Shown here piece after piece: positions 41,976 through 49,291 of a DNA stretch of 64,000 bases. The position numbers and the translations under genes are program-made. Within the stretch, counting starts at the first letter, position 1; each line of letters starts with the position of its first letter. Under the pieces are notes generated by a model. The model saw only the letters and a program-made list of their open reading frames with translations, searched no databases and was not told the DNA's origin. The DNA is taken from the NCBI GenBank assembly GCA_021155205.1, contig JAJNPS010000021.1, positions 310,001 through 374,000 on the forward strand. Direction: 5' to 3'. Origin of the DNA: Rhodobacterales bacterium (GTDB taxonomy: Bacteria; Pseudomonadota; Alphaproteobacteria; Rhodobacterales; Rhodobacteraceae).

Positions 41976-42937
41976 CGGCCCGGGTCCTGCTTTTCGAACC
42001 GCTTCAGCCAATGGCTGATCCGCGGCGTCGTGCCAATATCCAGCCGCGACCGGCTTTCCAGAACGGGGCGGTTCTGCGACACCAGGGGCGTATCTTCGCG
42101 CAGGACGATGTAGACGCCGCTGGCGATGATGATGGCGGTGCCGATTGCGGTGTTCAGGTTGATGCTTTCGCCAAAAAACACCCAGCCATACAGCGCCGCC
42201 CAGATGATCTGCGAATACTGCATCGGGGCCACGACCACCGCCGGCGCGGCGCGGTACGCGGCAATGACCGCAAGCGCCCCCAGCATGCCAAGAAAGGCCA
42301 TCAGCGCCGTCAGGCCCAGATGTTCGACCGGCATCGGAACATAGACGAAAGGCAGCATCAGCCCCATCGCGAAAAAGCTCAGCATCATGGGATAGAGCAT
42401 CAGCACGACCGACCGTTCCTCCTGCCCGATCTTGCGCACGATCACCGAGGTCAGCGCGCCGGTCGTGGCCGCACCCAGGGCGGCAAGATGTCCGATGCCA
42501 AAGCTGTCGCCGGACCCGGGCCGCAGCACGATCAGCACCCCGATCAGCCCGACGACAACCGCCGCCCCGCGACGGGGTCCGACCTTTTCGCCCAGCATCG
42601 GGATCGCCATCAGCGTGATCAGCAGGGGCATCGCAAAAAAGATCGCATAGGCCTCGGCCATCGGCAGCTTGGAAAAGGCGAAAAAGCCCATGACGCCAGT
42701 GGTCACGGCGGCCACGGACCGCAGCGCCGTCCACCAGGGGTGACGCGGGATCAGGGTGCCGTCGCGGCGGTCGCCCATCAGCATCATGGTGACAAGCGGA
42801 AAGCCCATCAGCCCCGAAAAAAAGATCAGCTGGAACGCGGAGTAGCTTTCGCCCAGAAACTTCACCACGACATCGTGGGTCGCATAAAATCCGAATGCGG
42901 CCAGCGACAACATCGCCCCGCGAAAGGTGGGATTCAT
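41972..42937 (-). CDS. DMT-family (EamA) transporter
   Basis: This 321-aa protein has ten hydrophobic segments arranged as two EamA repeats (FGFYATHDVVVKFLGE near the start; PMQYSQIIWAALYGWVFFGE in the second). Such transporters export metabolites or amino acids. The substrate is unknown. It converges with the galactoside operon and is probably unrelated to it. Confidence 0.9.
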   Translation of the reverse strand: MNPTFRGAMLSLAAFGFYATHDVVVKFLGESYSAFQLIFFSGLMGFPLVTMMLMGDRRDGTLIPRHPWWTALRSVAAVTTGVMGFFAFSKLPMAEAYAIFFAMPLLITLMAIPMLGEKVGPRRGAAVVVGLIGVLIVLRPGSGDSFGIGHLAALGAATTGALTSVIVRKIGQEERSVVLMLYPMMLSFFAMGLMLPFVYVPMPVEHLGLTALMAFLGMLGALAVIAAYRAAPAVVVAPMQYSQIIWAALYGWVFFGESINLNTAIGTAIIIASGVYIVLREDTPLVSQNRPVLESRSRLDIGTTPRISHWLKRFEKQDPGR

Positions 42938-43048
42938 TCTAAAGGGTCCGACATGGGGCGGGGGAGGCCGCGGTTGCGCCGCAAGTGTTCACCCCAATCG
43001 CCGCCGGGTGCAAGGGCGGGCCGACCCGGCCGCGCGCCTTTTTGCGCG

Positions 43049-44155
43049 CTAAACGCTCGCCTGCAGGGCCGCGATCACCGCATCGCCCATCTGGCTGGTC
43101 GAAACCGCCTTGCCATCTTCGGGACCCATCAGATCGGCGGTGCGCACACCATCGGCCAGTACCTTTTCGACGGCCTTTTCCACCCGCGTCGCCTCGTCGC
43201 CTAGGTCGAACGAATAGCGCAGTGCCATGGCAAACGACAGGATGCAGGCGATCGGATTGGCCTTGCCGGTGCCCGCGATGTCGGGGGCAGAGCCGTGGAC
43301 AGGCTCATAAAGCGCCTTCGGACGCCCGTTTGCCATCGGCAGGCCCAGCGAGGCCGAGGGCAGCATGCCAAGCGATCCGGTCAGCATCGCCGCCATGTCG
43401 GACAGAAGGTCGCCGAACAGGTTGTCGGTGACGATCACGTCGAACTGCTTGGGCCAGCGGCAAAGCTGCATGGCCCCGGCGTCGGCGTACATGTGCGAAA
43501 GCGCGACATCCGGGTATTCCTTGTCGTGGATTTCCTGCACCACCTCGCGCCAGAGGATGCCGGATTCCATCACATTTGCCTTTTCCATCGAGCAGACCTT
43601 GTTGCTGCGCTTGCGCGCCAGTTCAAAGGCCGAGCGGGCGACGCGCGCGATCTCGCTTTCGGTATAGCGCTGGGTGTTGATGCCGACACGTTCATTGCCT
43701 TCGGTGAAGATCCCGCGCGGTTCGCCGAAATAGACCCCGCTCGTCAGCTCGCGGACGATGACGATGTCGAGGCCCGCGACGACTTCTTTCTTCAGGCTGG
43801 AAAAATCGGCCAGCGCGTCAAAGCATTGCGCCGGGCGCAGGTTGGAAAAAAGGTCCATCTCCTTGCGCAGGCGCAACAGGCCGCGCTCCGGTTTGACGCT
43901 GAAATCCAGCGTGTCGTATTTCGGCCCGCCCACCGCGCCCAGCAGGACCGCATCCACCGCCTGCGCCTTTGCCATGGTGTCGTCATGCAAAGGCGTGCCG
44001 TGCTTGTCATACGCGCAGCCCCCGACGAGGTCTTCGCTGACATCAAAGGTCACGCCGCGCCTGGCCCCGAACCAGCCGATGATCTTTTTCACCTCGGCCA
44101 TGACTTCGGGGCCAATGCCATCACCGGCAAGGATAAGAAGGGATGGGTTGGCCAA
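43049..44155 (-). CDS. leuB: 3-isopropylmalate dehydrogenase
   Basis: This 368-aa enzyme catalyses the oxidative decarboxylation of 3-isopropylmalate in leucine synthesis. It has LILAGDGIGPEV at the N-terminus, LLGAVGGPKYD, the substrate-binding RPAQCFD and VRELTSGVYFGEPRG, catalytic Tyr/Lys in the KVCSMEKANVM region, metal aspartates in IVTDNLFGDLLSD, and HGSAPDIAGTGKANP. The stop is followed at once by a GCGCGC hairpin without T-tract (about 43027-43044). Confidence 0.96.
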   Translation of the reverse strand: MANPSLLILAGDGIGPEVMAEVKKIIGWFGARRGVTFDVSEDLVGGCAYDKHGTPLHDDTMAKAQAVDAVLLGAVGGPKYDTLDFSVKPERGLLRLRKEMDLFSNLRPAQCFDALADFSSLKKEVVAGLDIVIVRELTSGVYFGEPRGIFTEGNERVGINTQRYTESEIARVARSAFELARKRSNKVCSMEKANVMESGILWREVVQEIHDKEYPDVALSHMYADAGAMQLCRWPKQFDVIVTDNLFGDLLSDMAAMLTGSLGMLPSASLGLPMANGRPKALYEPVHGSAPDIAGTGKANPIACILSFAMALRYSFDLGDEATRVEKAVEKVLADGVRTADLMGPEDGKAVSTSQMGDAVIAALQASV

Positions 44156-44232
44156 GGCGGGCGCTCCGTGTCAGGGGTCAAAGATGCGGTGCTGGCCTAG
44201 ACGCTGCGGCCTGCAGGGTCAAGGTTGCGCCG

Positions 44233-45285
44233 TCACGGCAGCACAAGATCGACCCAGACCGGACGGTGCCGCGAGGCAACCGCAAGCTCCGCGGCCAGAG
44301 GGTCGCCATCCGGCGGCCAGACAACGCCGCTGGCGGCAACCGTCAGGTCCGCCGATGGCAGCACCAGATCGACCCGCAGGCCGCCGACGCCCTTGTCAAA
44401 GAATGCCGTGTCCAGCGCAGGATCGCCGATGTCGTCCGGCTCGATCCGGGCCGCCGTGCCGCGCGGCAGAGGGTCCTGAACCGCCGGGTCAGACAGCAGC
44501 GCCTGCATCCCGTCGCGCAGGCCCTCGCCATCCGCGGGGTCGAGGTTGCCGACGCCCAAAAGGACAAACGGACCCCTCGGCGGCGTGCCGAGCTGACCTG
44601 TGAACAGCAACCGCCAGAACGCGGCCTCGTCATGGTTGCGCCGGCCGTTGCGATCTTCGGGACCGTCAAAGACGGGCGGCGTCGCGGCCCAGGCCAAGAG
44701 CGTCAGCCTGCCGCCCGATGGCAGCACCAGCGGCACCTGCCAGTGGCCCGTTGTCGACAACCGCTGGACGTCGCGCACGGCAGGCGGATCGGTTGCGGGT
44801 TGCAGGTTGCCGGGCAGATCGCGCCACAGAAGATCAGAATAGTCATCTACCTCCGTCTCATCTATGGCCAGTCGCGACAGGATCGCCATGCCGCCCTCGC
44901 CCGCAAAGCGGCCATAACCCTGGGCATCGCGCGGCTCGCCCAGCAGGCCGTTGCCGTCGAGGTCCAGCCCTGTGGCCATGCCGGTATTCGGGGGCAGCGC
45001 AAAAAGATACGGATAGGCCTGATCGCCAAGTCGTGCATTCAGCGCCCTGAGCGCGACAAGGTCATGGTCGTAGTCGATCCCCGTCAGCAGCAGGACGTCC
45101 GCATCCAGCACAGCCAGCACCCTGATCACCGCCCGGACCTGCGGATCGGCATCCGACAGGATGTCGCCGTACAGCAGTCCGGGACCGTCGCGCGTCAGTT
45201 CGCCATTGTAGGTCGCCACGCGCAACGTCTCGGCACCCGCAGGCAGGGCCAGCCAAAGGCCAAGAATGGCGGCAAGCCCCTTCAG
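44233..45285 (-). CDS. Endonuclease/exonuclease/phosphatase-family protein, exported, start uncertain
   Basis: The protein has a Sec-like signal (LKGLAAILGLWLALPAGAE) and the EEP fold: RVATYNGEL (metal-ligand Asn/Glu), LLTGIDYDHD, and a C-terminal SRHRPVWVDLVLP. It is probably a periplasmic phosphodiesterase-like enzyme. The expected Asp-His pairs are only partly clear. No ATG, GTG or TTG lies at the right place for the signal peptide. The frame's likely start is a CTG at 45285 overlapping the upstream stop (CTGA), giving 350 aa. An ATG at 45423 would add 46 non-signal-like residues read from inside the upstream gene. Confidence 0.7.
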   Translation of the reverse strand: MKGLAAILGLWLALPAGAETLRVATYNGELTRDGPGLLYGDILSDADPQVRAVIRVLAVLDADVLLLTGIDYDHDLVALRALNARLGDQAYPYLFALPPNTGMATGLDLDGNGLLGEPRDAQGYGRFAGEGGMAILSRLAIDETEVDDYSDLLWRDLPGNLQPATDPPAVRDVQRLSTTGHWQVPLVLPSGGRLTLLAWAATPPVFDGPEDRNGRRNHDEAAFWRLLFTGQLGTPPRGPFVLLGVGNLDPADGEGLRDGMQALLSDPAVQDPLPRGTAARIEPDDIGDPALDTAFFDKGVGGLRVDLVLPSADLTVAASGVVWPPDGDPLAAELAVASRHRPVWVDLVLP

Positions 45286-46220
45286 ACCGTTGCTGCCAGG
45301 ACGGCGGCCATGTTGGTGCCATTCTGGCGGCGCTTTTCGCGGATCATGTCGGCGATGCGTCCCATGGCGATTCCGCGCATCAGGATGCTGGCGGGCAGGA
45401 ACGCCCAGGCCACGATCGTCCATATCATCGTCTGCGCCGAGGCCAGCATGACAGGTTCGAATCCGCCGGACGCCAGCTTGACGACCGCAGGAACCAGAAA
45501 GGGCAAAAGGAATCCAAGGGCGATGTTGATGCGCGCATCGCGGTCCAGCTGGTCAACCACATCCCCGCCCGAGGCAGGGTCGAATGTCGGCAGGTTCACC
45601 CAGACGTTGAAGGCCTGCGCCCGCGACGGCCAGCCGACGAGCGTCATGATCACCACGAAGAACGCCATGCCGACCAGCGAGATCAGATAGGCCATGCCCG
45701 CCGTCGCCCGCACCAGGCCGATTTCGGCGGGACTGGCCCCTTCGTAGACCATCAGGACCAGCAGGCGGGTCGGGCTGTAGGGAAAATCCATCGCATCGCC
45801 CGCAATCAGGCTGATCGCCTGCAAAAGCCTGGTAATGCTGGAGACATCGCCCTGATCCGAACAGATCACCGACAGCGTCACCACCATCGCCAGCAGCATG
45901 ACGAACCGGATCCGGTTGAACGGCGGAGCATCGCGAAACTCGATCAGACCGGGGTAGATGGCATTGTATTCAACGACGGTCAGGATGCCCGCGAACAGCG
46001 CGACCAGCGTCACCATCTGGCGGGTATCGGCCGACACGCCGGGCAAAATGATCGACGGCAGCGCGATCAGCACCATCAGGACGAATCCGCGCACACAGGC
46101 GCCGGCCAATCGGGTCAACACTGCTTTCCCACCCTTGGCCAAGCCCGGGGCGGTTCGTTGCCGCCCGGTTGTCTTGACCAGATTCCGCACATTGTGGCGG
46201 ACTGCCTCAATCTTGCCCAA
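45282..46220 (-). CDS. Multi-span membrane protein of unknown function, TTG start
   Basis: This 312-aa protein has about six hydrophobic segments (near 40-60, 62-80, 95-115, 165-190, 230-255, 265-290) with short loops. I find no family match from memory. The start is proposed as the TTG at 46220, preceded by AAGAAGG at six bases. An ATG at 46322 would add 34 residues that run across the leuD terminator. It overlaps the EEP gene by four bases, so the two are probably co-transcribed and may function together at the envelope. Confidence 0.65.
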   Translation of the reverse strand: MGKIEAVRHNVRNLVKTTGRQRTAPGLAKGGKAVLTRLAGACVRGFVLMVLIALPSIILPGVSADTRQMVTLVALFAGILTVVEYNAIYPGLIEFRDAPPFNRIRFVMLLAMVVTLSVICSDQGDVSSITRLLQAISLIAGDAMDFPYSPTRLLVLMVYEGASPAEIGLVRATAGMAYLISLVGMAFFVVIMTLVGWPSRAQAFNVWVNLPTFDPASGGDVVDQLDRDARINIALGFLLPFLVPAVVKLASGGFEPVMLASAQTMIWTIVAWAFLPASILMRGIAMGRIADMIREKRRQNGTNMAAVLAATV

Positions 46221-46324
46221 TTTCTGCCTTCTTTCGGAGAACGCCGCAACTCTGCCACCAGAAGAACCCGAGATTTGTGGCTGTTTCAGGGTGAGGGTGT
46301 CGCAAGATTGCATCAAGACCAAGC

Positions 46325-46353
46325 CGAAAAAAAGACCGCCTGGAAGGGCGGTC
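46325..46353 (-). terminator. Rho-independent terminator after leuD
   Basis: On the minus strand GACCGCC (46353-46347), a 6-nt loop and GGCGGTC (46340-46334) are followed by seven T. The stem is perfect. It ends the leuD transcript 25 bp after the stop. Confidence 0.92.
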
Positions 46354-46377
46354 GAACATCTTGCGGTTGTGTTGCCG

Positions 46378-46983
46378 TCAAGCCCAAGGACGAGTGGTCT
46401 GCGCCCGTTTCTCGTAAGTATCTATCGCTGCAACTTTTTCCAAAGTGAGGCCAATGTCGTCCAATCCGTTCATTAGGCAGTGCTTTCGAAACGAATCAAC
46501 CTGGAATTGAAAAGTCTGCCCATCCGACGTGGTGACGGTCTGCGCCTCCAGATCGACCGTCATGCGCGCATTGGCCCCCTTGCGCGCGTCGGCCATCAGC
46601 ACATCCACCACCTCTTGCGGCATCACGACGGGCAGGATGCCGTTCTTGAAGCAATTGTTATAGAAGATGTCGGCAAATGACGTCGCGATCACGCAGCGGA
46701 TGCCAAAGTCCAAAAGCGCCCAGGGCGCATGTTCGCGCGAGGATCCACAGCCGAAATTGTCGCCCGCGACCAGGATTTCCGCCTTGCGATAGGCGGGTTG
46801 GTTCAGGACGAAATCCGGGATCTCTGCGCCACTTTCGCTATAGCGCATCTCGTCGAACAGGTTCTTGCCAAGCCCCGACCGCTGGATCGTCTTCAGGAAC
46901 TGCTTGGGGATAATCATGTCGGTGTCGATATTCACCAGAGGCATCGGGGCGGCAATGCCGGTCAGGCGGGTGAACTTTTCCAT
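46378..46983 (-). CDS. leuD: 3-isopropylmalate dehydratase small subunit
   Basis: This 201-aa subunit isomerises 2- to 3-isopropylmalate together with LeuC, which is not in the window. It shows the swivel-domain landmarks PLVNIDTDMIIPKQFL near residue 15, GDNFGCGSSREHAPWAL near 73 and FADIFYNNCFKNGILP near 104. The start at 46983 follows GGAGAC. leuB lies 2.2 kb downstream, separated by two membrane/EEP genes. Confidence 0.96.
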   Translation of the reverse strand: MEKFTRLTGIAAPMPLVNIDTDMIIPKQFLKTIQRSGLGKNLFDEMRYSESGAEIPDFVLNQPAYRKAEILVAGDNFGCGSSREHAPWALLDFGIRCVIATSFADIFYNNCFKNGILPVVMPQEVVDVLMADARKGANARMTVDLEAQTVTTSDGQTFQFQVDSFRKHCLMNGLDDIGLTLEKVAAIDTYEKRAQTTRPWA

Positions 46984-47099
46984 GTCATGTCTCCAGCTTT
47001 GTCCATCACGATGCGGGACGCGCACCTTGCACCGTCGTGCGTCTGCTTAGTCGGTTTTGCGGCCCGCGCCAATGGGTGCAGCAGCCGCCTGCGCCAAGG

Positions 47100-47131
47100 A
47101 AAAGGGCCGCACCATCCGATGCGACCCCTTT
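47100..47131 (-). terminator. Terminator after rpsD
   Basis: On the minus strand AAAGGGG (47131-47125) with CGCA pairs with TGCG and CCCTTT (47112-47101), continuing into TTCC. It is 23 bp after the rpsD stop. Confidence 0.7.
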
Positions 47132-47153
47132 GCGTTGGCCTTGGTCAACAGGA

Positions 47154-47774
47154 TCAGTTCTTGGCGTAGTATTCGACAACCAGGTTCGGTTCCATCTTGA
47201 CCGGATAGGGCACGTCGCCCAGCGACGGCGTGCGGACGAACTTGACGACCATCTTGTTGTGGTCCGCCTCGATATAGTCGGGCACGTCGCGTTCGGTCAG
47301 CTGGATTGCCTCGAGGATCAAGGCCATCTGGCGTGACTTTTCGCGCACCGCGACGACATCGCCTTCCTTGACCTTGTAGGACGCGATGTTGACGCGGCTA
47401 CCGTTCACCGTGACATGGCCGTGGTTCACGAACTGGCGGGCGGCGAAAATCGTCGGCACCAGCTTGGCGCGGTACACGACCGCATCCAGGCGACGCTCCA
47501 GAAGGCCGATCAGCATCTCGCCGGTGTCGCCGCGCACGCGCTCGGCCTCGGCATAGATCTTGCGGAACTGCTTTTCAGTCAGGTCGCCGTAATAACCCTT
47601 GAGCTTTTGCTTGGCGCGCAACTGGGTGCCGAAGTCGGACAGCTTGTTCTTGCGGCGCTGGCCATGCTGGCCGGGGCCGTATTCGCGCTTGTTCACCGGG
47701 GATTTCGGACGGCCCCAGATGTTTTCGCCCATGCGGCGGTCAATCTTGTACTTGGCAGACGTGCGTTTTGTCAC
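47154..47774 (-). CDS. rpsD: 30S ribosomal protein S4
   Basis: This 206-aa protein binds 16S rRNA early in 30S assembly. It has the N-terminal S4 domain with the alphaproteobacterial KYKIDRRMGENIWGRPKSPV block and the RNA-binding RLDAVVYRAKLVPTIFAARQFVNHGHVTVNG (key part RQFVNHGHVTVNG). Length is usual. It is monocistronic, closed by a terminator. Autoregulatory leader structure is not evident. Confidence 0.97.
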   Translation of the reverse strand: MTKRTSAKYKIDRRMGENIWGRPKSPVNKREYGPGQHGQRRKNKLSDFGTQLRAKQKLKGYYGDLTEKQFRKIYAEAERVRGDTGEMLIGLLERRLDAVVYRAKLVPTIFAARQFVNHGHVTVNGSRVNIASYKVKEGDVVAVREKSRQMALILEAIQLTERDVPDYIEADHNKMVVKFVRTPSLGDVPYPVKMEPNLVVEYYAKN

Positions 47775-47804
47775 GGCTGATCTCCTTCTTTGCGTTCGCT
47801 CTTT

Positions 47805-47848
47805 CGGCTGGTCCGAAAACCGGTTCCCACTTTTCGGGCCTCAGAGCA
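47805..47848. repeat. Dispersed alphaproteobacterial intergenic repeat
   Basis: GGTCCGAAAACCGGTTCCCACTTTTCGG (cited in part: AAAACCGGTTCCCACTTTT) is a short mosaic repeat type I recognise from many alphaproteobacterial intergenic regions. The rest of 47775-48065 has GC-rich hairpins (for example GGC-CCCC/GGGG-CC near 47890-47910, and CCCGG/CCGGG with a short T-run near 47927-47950 that may end the Hint-gene transcript) and no gene I can support. Confidence 0.5.
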
Positions 47849-48065
47849 TCGAAGGGCGTTGTCCTTTCCGGGTTTCCCCGGCGACAGGCATCCCCTTGCG
47901 GGGGCCGCCAACACCAATGAAAAGCCCCGGAGCAGGCCCCGGGACTTGCGGGCCTTATACAGGCGCAAAGGCCAGAGTCAACAACGCCCCGCCTTACTTC
48001 GGCCAATCATGGCAGTCCGTGCTTGCGCGCGGCAAACTGCGAATGGACCGTCGTCTTTCTGCCGG

Positions 48066-49151
48066 TCAGGCCGCCAGAGCATGTCGCAGCCGTGCCGCCT
48101 CGGGTGCGGTCATCGTGCGGCGCGCATCGGGCCCATAGATCCGAGGGTCCGCGCGCAGGTCGGGCAATGTCCCCATCAGGCCATCGAACTGGTCAGGATT
48201 CAGTGTCGCAAGGTCCATATGCGCGGGGTGAAAGCTTTCGGTTTCCAGCCCGTTGGCCCAGATCACGTTGTGACGGCCCAGCAGCACGTGGAAATAGGTC
48301 ACGTCGCGCAGATCGCGGTCCAGCGTCACCGACCGGCCGTTCAAAAGGTGTTCGGCCGCGACCATCACCTCGTCGGTACGAAAAAGGTCAAGCGCCGCCT
48401 GTGACCTGACAACCATGCGGTGCTGGGGGGACACGACCAGATCGCCATCCGGCTGGCCAATGCCCAGCGCGCCGCTGCGAAAGCGCACCGGACGCAGATG
48501 CGGCATCGCGTGCAGCCGCGCGCCGGACAGGCGACGGTGGCCGGTCCAGAGGATCTCCTGCGGGCCATTGTCCTTGGTCGAGACCAGATCGCCCGGCCGC
48601 AGATCCTCGATCGCGCGCGCGCCGCCCGGGGTCGACAGCCGCGTTCCCGGCCCGAAGCAGATGACCCCGGCCGGAGCTTCGGGCTTTTTCGGGATGGCAG
48701 GTGCGGGCTGCAGCGCCATCCGCGTGACCCACAGGTCAGTGTCGACGGGCGGCATCCCGCCCTCGCACATGCACAGCCGCGCCCCCGAGGCCGGGTCCAC
48801 GATCACCGTCAGCGCATGGGTCCGCAACCCGTCCGTCACGACAAAGCCGTCTTGCGGTGCGTCCTCGGCCGCGATGCCCGCAAGGAGCGTCGCGATACTT
48901 GCCACGGGCGCATGGGCGATCGCGGCGCTCAGCAACTGGCGCACCATCGCGGCCGCCCAAAGCCGGTCATGCGCCGCGCCCCCGTCCGGCGCCAGGACCA
49001 GCGGGCCAAGCGGCACGTCAAGCCGCAGCGCCGTGCCGCGCCAGCGCCAGCTTGACCCCAGTATCATCTGATCGTGCGATGCGCCGCAGAGGCCGTCCGT
49101 TTCGGTCTGTGCCCACGAAATCACGAACGTAGCCCGAAAGCCCGTTTCCAT
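48066..49151 (-). CDS. Hint (Hedgehog/intein) domain protein, Rhodobacteraceae type
   Basis: This 361-aa protein has an uncharacterised N-terminal half (1-165) and a C-terminal Hint domain starting CFGPGTRLSTPGGARAIEDL at about 170. It includes DLVSTKDNG, LVVSPQHRMVV and the VTYFHVLLGRHNVIWANGLETESFHP block (key part FHVLLGRHNVIWANG). Such proteins are abundant in Rhodobacterales and are thought to autoprocess, with the first Cys as nucleophile. No signal peptide is seen. The N-terminal half gives no recognisable function, and the gene is isolated between rpsD and nrdJ. Confidence 0.85.
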   Translation of the reverse strand: METGFRATFVISWAQTETDGLCGASHDQMILGSSWRWRGTALRLDVPLGPLVLAPDGGAAHDRLWAAAMVRQLLSAAIAHAPVASIATLLAGIAAEDAPQDGFVVTDGLRTHALTVIVDPASGARLCMCEGGMPPVDTDLWVTRMALQPAPAIPKKPEAPAGVICFGPGTRLSTPGGARAIEDLRPGDLVSTKDNGPQEILWTGHRRLSGARLHAMPHLRPVRFRSGALGIGQPDGDLVVSPQHRMVVRSQAALDLFRTDEVMVAAEHLLNGRSVTLDRDLRDVTYFHVLLGRHNVIWANGLETESFHPAHMDLATLNPDQFDGLMGTLPDLRADPRIYGPDARRTMTAPEAARLRHALAA

Positions 49152-49291
49152 GCCTGACTGCCCGTCGTTTCTTGTTCTTCTACAATCACTGCTAGCAGGG
49201 GTGTGCCGGCGGCGCTATGCCCAAAAGGCAACAGTCTGTGGGATTTCCGCCGCAGAATGGGTCACGCACGGCAAATGCCGGGCGGGAAACC

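Noticed and set aside
47740..48006. 88-codon ORF upstream of rpsD
   Set aside because: Its residues come from a dispersed intergenic repeat and GC-rich hairpins; there is no ribosome-binding site or conserved domain.
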